From contig CALEMO010000387.1 in the NCBI GenBank assembly GCA_937910825.1, forward strand, positions 1 to 11,236: DNA of 11,236 nt, read 5' to 3'. Positions 7,061 to 11,236 of the stretch are shown here, piece by piece. This stretch comes from an uncultured Solirubrobacterales bacterium (GTDB lineage Bacteria; Actinomycetota; Thermoleophilia; Solirubrobacterales; 70-9). Numbering within the stretch: the stretch's first letter is position 1; every line of letters starts with the position of its first letter. The translations under genes and the position numbers were made by a program. The notes beneath the pieces are model-generated. The model was given only the letters and a program-made list of their open reading frames with translations, did not search any database and was not told where the DNA came from.

Positions 7061-8293
7061 TCAGGTCGAAGCGGCCGTCCGCCTGAGGCGGCGTTCAGCT
7101 CCCGCCCACCAGAAGGCGAGCAGCGCCAGTACGACTATGGCCGCGCCATAAACGAGAGCAGTGCCGTGGAGCCCGAATTCGCTTGCAGCGAATCCGCCGG
7201 CTACAGCGGGCAGGCTGTACGCGAGGTAGCCAATCACGTAACCGAGGGCGAGCACCTGACCCCTTTCGTGAGGCTCGGCCATCTTCGAGAGGCAACCGAA
7301 GCCGCCCAGCGCAGTGGCCCCAAAGCCAATTCCGGCGACCATGGTGCCGGTAAGTGCGACCGCGAGTATTCCGAAATTAAGGCCGGTGAGGGTGATCAGC
7401 ATGCCGAAAATAAGGAAACCGGCGGCCATGAGCAAAACATCCTCTGGTTCGCGCTCGCGCAGCAGGAAAGCGGTAAGGGCGCCGGTTCCGCAAAGCGCAC
7501 AGACGACGATCCCGCCGACCAGATAGCCGTCGATTCCAAGCATCTCGCCGGCAATTGATGGGCCCAGCGACAAATAGAGCCCGCCGAGCGCCCAGCCGGC
7601 GATCAAGATCGGCACTATCACCATGATCTCCTTCCTAAGCCTGGAGGGCAGCGCAACTCTGAGCCGAAGTGACTGCCTGGCACCCGGCCTCATCGTCGAA
7701 GTCTCCGGCGAGAACCAGACGGCGACGGCGGATATTGCGAGCGCGCCGAGCAGGACAACGAACACCAGAGAGGTTGGGGCCGGCGCGAGCTGGATCAACA
7801 GTCCACAGCCAAGCGCTCCGAGCGCGAGGCCCGCAAGTGGGGCGATGCCAGTAACGACCCCGCCCCGTTTGGGGGCGTGCTTGGGCTGAAGATCCACCAC
7901 AACCGCGCCCAGGGTTGAGATCGCGGCGCCAGTGGCGAAGCCCTGGACCACCCTGGCGACCGCCAGAGTGTTCACATCGCCGGCTGCCAGAAAAAGCAGC
8001 ACTGAAACCGCTTCGAAAAAGATGGCGACGAGCAGTACCGGCCGGCGGCCGACGTGGTCCGAAATGGCTCCGAACACGAGTAGTGAGGCCAGCAGGGCCA
8101 GCGCGTAGATCGCGAACACCTCGGTCAGGGTGCTGTCCGGAAACCCCCACTGATCCTGGTAGACGACGTAGAGCGGGGAAGGGACGGCCGAGGCCGCCGG
8201 AAAGGTGATCGCAATCGCGGCCATGGCCCAGAAAGCCCTGCCATGGCTCAGCGTCGGACGCCGCTTCGGTTGTGTTTCAGTCGTGGCTGCCAA
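7061..8293 (-). CDS. 12-TM MFS transporter, drug/metabolite efflux-like
   Basis: A secondary transporter of the major facilitator superfamily, probably a proton antiporter, 410 aa. N-terminal cytoplasmic residues 1-20 are followed by about twelve hydrophobic segments. Motif A is intact between TM2 and TM3 (GAISDHVGRRP, 75-85; Asp79, Arg83, Arg84). An ARVVQG block with Arg114 is in TM4, and a Gly-rich stretch (GIAPLAGLALGALG, 149-162) occupies the motif C position without the usual GP. The C-half has a second, degenerate motif (LLREREPEDVLL). No frame break is visible, unlike the other MFS gene in the window. The start is TTG 8293, 56 bp after the carbonic anhydrase stop, with no good SD; the next in-frame Met is at residue 24, inside TM1, so TTG is preferred. 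Substrate unknown. Confidence 0.88.
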   Translation of the reverse strand: MAATTETQPKRRPTLSHGRAFWAMAAIAITFPAASAVPSPLYVVYQDQWGFPDSTLTEVFAIYALALLASLLVFGAISDHVGRRPVLLVAIFFEAVSVLLFLAAGDVNTLAVARVVQGFATGAAISTLGAVVVDLQPKHAPKRGGVVTGIAPLAGLALGALGCGLLIQLAPAPTSLVFVVLLGALAISAVAVWFSPETSTMRPGARQSLRLRVALPSRLRKEIMVIVPILIAGWALGGLYLSLGPSIAGEMLGIDGYLVGGIVVCALCGTGALTAFLLREREPEDVLLMAAGFLIFGMLITLTGLNFGILAVALTGTMVAGIGFGATALGGFGCLSKMAEPHERGQVLALGYVIGYLAYSLPAVAGGFAASEFGLHGTALVYGAAIVVLALLAFWWAGAERRLRRTAAST

Positions 8294-8349
8294 GGGGATC
8301 GTTCTCAGTACTTCTGATCGGGCGGGCGGTCCAGGCTGCTGAAGTGAAT

Positions 8350-8862
8350 TCAGGTGCCGTCGCCGGCGTCCACCGAAACTTCACACAGTTGGCGATTGTC
8401 CACGTCGTAGACGAAGCCCCTGACCCGGTCCCGGTGGAGCAGGAAGTCCGACCGGCGCACCCGGAGGATCGACTGGCGCACGTCGGCGTCGAGGTCGCTG
8501 AACGATTCAATGGCGAATGCAGGAGCGACGCCGGTGGCCTTCTGCAGCTCTGCCCGGAAGCCGTCGTCGGAAAGTTGCTGGAGACCGCAATCAGTGTGGT
8601 GGATCAGCATGATGCGCTCGGTTCCCAGGCGCCGCTGGGAAACGGCCAGCGAGCGAATCACATCGTCGGTTATCACCCCGCCGGCGTTCCTCAGGACATG
8701 CGCTTCTCCCGGCTTCAGGCCGAGGGCCTGGAAAACGTCGAGCCGCGAGTCCATGCAGGTGACGATCGCCAGCCGAAGAGTAGGCCGCACATCGAAGTGC
8801 TGCTCTGGCAGCGAGTCTGCGTAGGAGCGGTTGTTGGCGAGCAGTTCTTCAATTACCCGCAC
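8350..8862 (-). CDS. beta-class carbonic anhydrase
   Basis: A cytoplasmic zinc enzyme that interconverts CO2 and bicarbonate. At 170 aa it is of the short bacterial type resembling Rv1284 of Mycobacterium. Zinc ligands are visible: Cys36 in TCMDSR with the Asp38-Arg40 dyad, and His89/Cys92 in HHTDCG. The segments AHVLRNAGGVITDDVIRSL (54-72) and RIMLIHH (83-89) are conserved in the family. Start GTG 8862 is supported by a GGAG seven bases upstream. It lies 13 bp after the FKBP stop, so the two are probably one operon; the MFS gene follows 56 bp later and may be included. No lesion is seen. Confidence 0.95.
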   Translation of the reverse strand: MRVIEELLANNRSYADSLPEQHFDVRPTLRLAIVTCMDSRLDVFQALGLKPGEAHVLRNAGGVITDDVIRSLAVSQRRLGTERIMLIHHTDCGLQQLSDDGFRAELQKATGVAPAFAIESFSDLDADVRQSILRVRRSDFLLHRDRVRGFVYDVDNRQLCEVSVDAGDGT

Positions 8863-8869
8863 GCGACAA

Positions 8870-8873
8870 CTCC
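8870..8873 (-). promoter_or_regulatory. Shine-Dalgarno site GGAG of the carbonic anhydrase gene
   Basis: On the − strand GGAG stands seven bases before GTG 8862, just after the FKBP stop codon. It fixes the GTG as the start. It is among the clearest SD sequences in this window and belongs to a gene internal to an operon. Confidence 0.6.
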
Positions 8874-8875
8874 GG

Positions 8876-9364
8876 CTACTTGATTTCCTGGAGGTCGACC
8901 ACGAAGGTCAGGGTGGCGTTCGGCGGAATGTCCGGTGGGCTGCCGGCTTCACCGTAGGCCAGATTGGGAGGGATGATCAGCTCGCGGCGGCCGCCGACCT
9001 GCATGCCCGGGATTCCTTCGTCCCACCCCGGAATCACGCTTCCTGAGCCGAGCTCAAACTCGAACGGTTCGCCTCGGTCCCATGAGGCATCGAACTCCTT
9101 GCCGGTATCGGTGACCACACCGACGTACTGCATGGAAACCGTGTCGCCGGCTTCGGCGGCCGGCCCTTCGCCGACAACAATGTCGTTGGTGACCAATTCG
9201 CTGGGCAGGTCGCTCGATGCCGCGATCACCGGCTTGGTGGAAAGGTCATCACTGATCGCGCCGCCACCGTCATCGTCGGAGCTGCCTCCCGCGACCACGA
9301 CTATGACCACGATGGCCACGAGGAGTACAGAAGCACCTATGAGCGAAGCGATTCGTCGATCCAT
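8876..9364 (-). CDS. membrane-anchored FKBP-type peptidyl-prolyl cis-trans isomerase
   Basis: A proline isomerase that should assist folding of exported proteins on the outer face of the membrane. From ATG 9364 (162 aa): a basic start MDRR, one long hydrophobic segment (about 7-25), an Asp/Gly/Ser-rich linker (26-40), then a complete FKBP domain (about 60-162). Active-site positions by comparison with human FKBP12: Tyr80 (MQYVG), Phe91-Asp92 (EFDAS), Ile111 and Trp114 (SVIPGWDEG), Tyr137 (LAYGE) and Phe154 (LTFVVDL). No lipobox Cys follows the hydrophobic segment, so it is probably an uncleaved anchor or a signal peptide. The frame is open further upstream to 9631, but that part lies over the divergent sugar dehydrogenase remnant. 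ATG 9373 is the alternative; a TAAGAT box 7 nt upstream favours 9364. First gene of the block leading to carbonic anhydrase. Confidence 0.93.
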   Translation of the reverse strand: MDRRIASLIGASVLLVAIVVIVVVAGGSSDDDGGGAISDDLSTKPVIAASSDLPSELVTNDIVVGEGPAAEAGDTVSMQYVGVVTDTGKEFDASWDRGEPFEFELGSGSVIPGWDEGIPGMQVGGRRELIIPPNLAYGEAGSPPDIPPNATLTFVVDLQEIK

Positions 9365-9371
9365 GCCCGGC

Positions 9372-9377
9372 ATCTTA
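9372..9377 (-). promoter_or_regulatory. -10-like box TAAGAT, 7 nt before the FKBP ATG
   Basis: On the − strand TAAGAT fits TANNNT and is separated from ATG 9364 by seven bases (gccgggc), predicting a leaderless or near-leaderless transcript. The box overlaps the alternative ATG at 9373, arguing against that start. No -35 match was found. Confidence 0.35.
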
Positions 9378-9445
9378 GTGCGGCGGGAGTCCGTCCGCGC
9401 CGCGAGTTGACCGGAGTTGCTGTGGCCTCTGATTCGGACCTGCTC

Positions 9446-9451
9446 TAGTCT
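9446..9451 (+). promoter_or_regulatory. -10-like box TAGTCT before the sugar dehydrogenase remnant
   Basis: TAGTCT fits TANNNT and ends seven bases before GTG 9459, the same spacing as at the FKBP and MMPL genes. It suggests that the now broken gene once had its own promoter, divergent from the FKBP promoter. No convincing -35 was found. Confidence 0.3.
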
Positions 9452-9458
9452 GCTTACG

Positions 9459-10019
9459 GTGAAGGTGAGGGCAGGAGGACTACCGGTTGCGTTTCTTGGC
9501 TTGCTGGCACTGGCATGCTGCTGGACCGGCTTCGCGACGGCCGCGAACCTCGTATAGCTGGCGCCTGCAGAAACCTGGGGAACCACGCCCATGTACCTCA
9601 CCGCGCCCGAGGGTGACCAGCGGTTGTTCATCGTCGAGCGAGGCGATGGCCTTTTCCCCGGACTATGCCGAAGACGGACTTTTCTACGTCTTCTACACGG
9701 CCGACGGACCAGACGGGCTCGATCCCACTGGCCAGGTCGGGGACGTCAGGATCGTTGAATATTCGCGCTCGGCCGGTGACCCGAACCTGGCCGATCCGTC
9801 GTCGTCGCGCCTTGTGCTGAAGACGGAGCTTTCGCCGGAGCCGGTGTGCGGACCAGGCTTGCGATGATCCTCAAAGGACGGCGACTCAAGCGGGCTCGCA
9901 AGGCAAAGCGCAACGGCAGCCGGATTACCGCCTTCGTCTGGATCTCCGCGACGGCGACTGACGGCATGACCGACCACGATTCGGGCCGAATTCGCCTGTT
10001 CAGGGCCCGGAAGCGCTGA
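9459..10019 (+). pseudogene. remnant of a secreted PQQ-dependent sugar (glucose/sorbosone) dehydrogenase
   Basis: The intact family is an exported beta-propeller that oxidises sugars using PQQ, usually well over 350 aa. Here about 560 bp remain. GTG 9459 opens a signal peptide (VAFLGLLALACCWTGFATA) and runs into an in-frame TAG at 9555-9557. The same frame goes on as TTPMYLTAPEGDQRLFIVER (9582-9641). Near 9643-9650 the family sequence moves to another frame as MAFSPDYAEDGLFYVFYT and VRIVEYSRSAGDPNLADPSS, with about 30 residues missing between. This ends at TGA 9865-9867. From about 9850 a third segment (LKGRRLKRARKAKRNGSRIT... to stop 10019) resembles the basic C-terminal domain often appended to such proteins in this bacterial group. 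The central propeller is absent. A premature stop, two frame changes and large deletions make it non-functional. It converges with DUF2855, with 9 bp between stops. Confidence 0.8.
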
Positions 10020-10028
10020 CCCCGGACC

Positions 10029-11129
10029 CTACGGCCGGACCGACCATCCCTCTGACGGGTCGACGTCGCCCTCGAGGAACGCAAGCAGAGTCGATTCGAT
10101 TCCTTCCGGACCGGAGGCCTTTCGGATGGTCAGCCATGAATCGCTCGACTCAATGAACTCGTTCTGATTCTTGGTCACCCGCCTGCGTACTTCGGCGGCT
10201 CCCCAGTCCTGGTTGCGTTTCGCGATCCTGGTCGGGGCAAAGAAAAAGCCGGGAGCGGGGCCCACAAGGGGTTCGGCATCAGGATCGGGTGCGAGTTCTT
10301 CCCAATCGGCCGCTCCGATCACGGTGCTCGCCACGAGGGCCTCGCCGAAGTGGCAGTGGACTTTGCTACGCAGTCTGGCGCTGCCGGCGAAGTCGATATA
10401 GCCGGTGGCGTCCGAGTTGTCGATCTTCTCCAGGTTGTCGTAGGCGACAACCTGGTCGTAGAGACCGGTCGATTCGACGAAGGTGGTATTTCGGCCCGAA
10501 GTCAGTCCGATCAGCTCAACCGCACCCGGATGCAGCGATTTCATGATGAATGCCAGGGCCAGCGCTGTTTTGCTCGAAGCGCTCGAGATCACAAGCCGAC
10601 CGGCACCGTAGAACTTTTCCTCTTCCAGCTCGTCAGCCAGCAGGAAGGAAGTAGTGAAAAGAGGCGCGAAAAGCGCGATGTGGGGCTCACGTTCGGGTAT
10701 ATCCCCGCTTTCCGGGGTGGTGAAGCCGTAGCGGTTATAGATCGCAGGCAGCTCGACACGGTGGCTCAGGCCATCGACGAAACCTGAGTCGGAAACGTTC
10801 ACCGGTTCGACTACAAAATGTGTTGACATCGGCATGTAGCCGTAGATGCGCTTACCGACTTCGACGTCATCACTGTTCGACCTGGCTACTTCTGAGTAAC
10901 CCCAGACCGGGATCCGGCCAAATCCTTCTTCGCCGGGGAAGAACTTCCAGTAGTCCATGGCGTCGCCCATCGCCGCGTAGGTCACGTTGTTGGCGGTGAT
11001 CGAGAAGTTGTCGACCCTGAGCAGGACCTGACCGGGGGAGAGCTCGATGTCCCCGGCGTCGGGAATGGTGAGAACCGCGCTGACACGCGGATCGTTGCGG
11101 CGGACTGCGAAGTCGTACGAATCGGGCAT
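10029..11129 (-). CDS. DUF2855 family protein
   Basis: A 366 aa protein recognised as DUF2855; its function is not established. The family looks distantly like medium-chain dehydrogenases: an N-terminal part with GQVLLRVDNFSITANN (33-48) and VWGYSEVARS (75-84), and a middle part with RLVISSASSKTALALAF (178-194) and ELIGLTSGRNTTFV (205-218), where a dinucleotide-binding fold would normally sit. The classical GxGxxG is replaced by SSASSKT, so NAD(P) binding is doubtful. LYDQVVAYDNL (223-233) and GYIDFAGSA (243-251) follow in the usual order. Length and order appear complete. ATG 11129 has GAGGGG 11 bases upstream (11141-11146), a rather long spacing; a TAAGCT box lies at 11178-11183. No associated pathway is visible; its neighbour on the stop side is the sugar dehydrogenase remnant. 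Confidence 0.85.
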   Translation of the reverse strand: MPDSYDFAVRRNDPRVSAVLTIPDAGDIELSPGQVLLRVDNFSITANNVTYAAMGDAMDYWKFFPGEEGFGRIPVWGYSEVARSNSDDVEVGKRIYGYMPMSTHFVVEPVNVSDSGFVDGLSHRVELPAIYNRYGFTTPESGDIPEREPHIALFAPLFTTSFLLADELEEEKFYGAGRLVISSASSKTALALAFIMKSLHPGAVELIGLTSGRNTTFVESTGLYDQVVAYDNLEKIDNSDATGYIDFAGSARLRSKVHCHFGEALVASTVIGAADWEELAPDPDAEPLVGPAPGFFFAPTRIAKRNQDWGAAEVRRRVTKNQNEFIESSDSWLTIRKASGPEGIESTLLAFLEGDVDPSEGWSVRP

Positions 11130-11236
11130 CTGGTCTGGGTCCCCTCGAAGGTTGAAATCTGGATCGGTTTCAGGGTGAGCTTATTGGCATCGACGCGAAC
11201 CGTGGCTTCGCAATCTGACCCGAGACCAGTCAGGCA

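Noticed and set aside
6542..7558. + strand frame of 338 codons over the TrkA-C remnant and MFS 3' end
   Set aside because: Ser/Arg-rich shadow of conserved − strand sequence; starts and ends inside other genes.
8272..8883. + strand frame of 203 codons over carbonic anhydrase
   Set aside because: The − strand carries the intact zinc-site motifs and SD; this frame is its shadow.
9380..9403. Inverted repeat gcggcg...cgccgc between FKBP and the sugar dehydrogenase remnant
   Set aside because: Six GC pairs with a 12-base loop are expected often by chance in such GC-rich DNA.
9365..9631. Upstream extension of the FKBP frame to a 251-aa protein
   Set aside because: The extra residues overlap the signal-peptide part of the divergent sugar dehydrogenase remnant and would bury the membrane anchor internally.
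9864..10019. Separate 51-aa basic gene starting with an ATGA overlap at 9864-9867
   Set aside because: Resembles the C-terminal tail of the broken sugar dehydrogenase; the ATG/TGA overlap is more likely a by-product of the deletion junction.
11130..11236. Open − strand frame running in from the right edge
   Set aside because: About 35 codons with no recognisable motif, continuing into the DUF2855 gene in another frame; cannot be supported as a gene end.

Overview
The window is high-GC bacterial DNA. Its gene families and style (a long two-domain acyl-CoA oxidase-type flavoprotein, MMPL transporter, DUF2855 protein, frequent GTG/TTG starts, TANNNT boxes just upstream of start codons) suggest an actinomycete, possibly Thermoleophilia/Solirubrobacterales. 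That placement rests on remembered family resemblance, not on a search. No phage, transposon, CRISPR, tRNA or rRNA sequence was seen.

Layout. On the + strand, 216-5624: an acyl-CoA oxidase/dehydrogenase whose N-terminus looks shortened, a broken 14-TM drug transporter (DHA2-type MFS), and an intact MMPL/RND lipid-type transporter. These converge, with a strong GC hairpin at the junction, on a long − strand block (9364 down to 5628). In transcription order that block holds a membrane-anchored FKBP peptidyl-prolyl isomerase, a beta-class carbonic anhydrase, an intact 12-TM MFS transporter, a broken membrane protein with a TrkA-C (RCK_C) domain, and an enoyl-CoA hydratase/isomerase. Divergent from FKBP on the + strand lies the wreck of a secreted PQQ-type sugar (glucose/sorbosone) dehydrogenase gene. 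It meets, tail to tail, an intact DUF2855 gene on the − strand.

How the genes relate. The oxidase, the MMPL exporter and the crotonase fit acyl-CoA/lipid turnover and lipid or drug export. FKBP and carbonic anhydrase are 13 bp apart and look co-transcribed. The rest is general accessory content.

The striking property is damage. Three genes (MFS 2077-3496, TrkA-C 6445-6942, sugar dehydrogenase 9459-10019) still show recognisable family sequence, but each has internal segments missing and switches frame. The oxidase N-terminus also looks replaced. The remaining genes are clean. Either this locus is decaying by repeated short deletions, or the assembly has dropped bases and segments; raw reads would decide. 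I do not see a convincing undescribed biological system here. The best leads are the deletion pattern, the box-to-start spacing at three genes, and a crotonase with one catalytic glutamate replaced.
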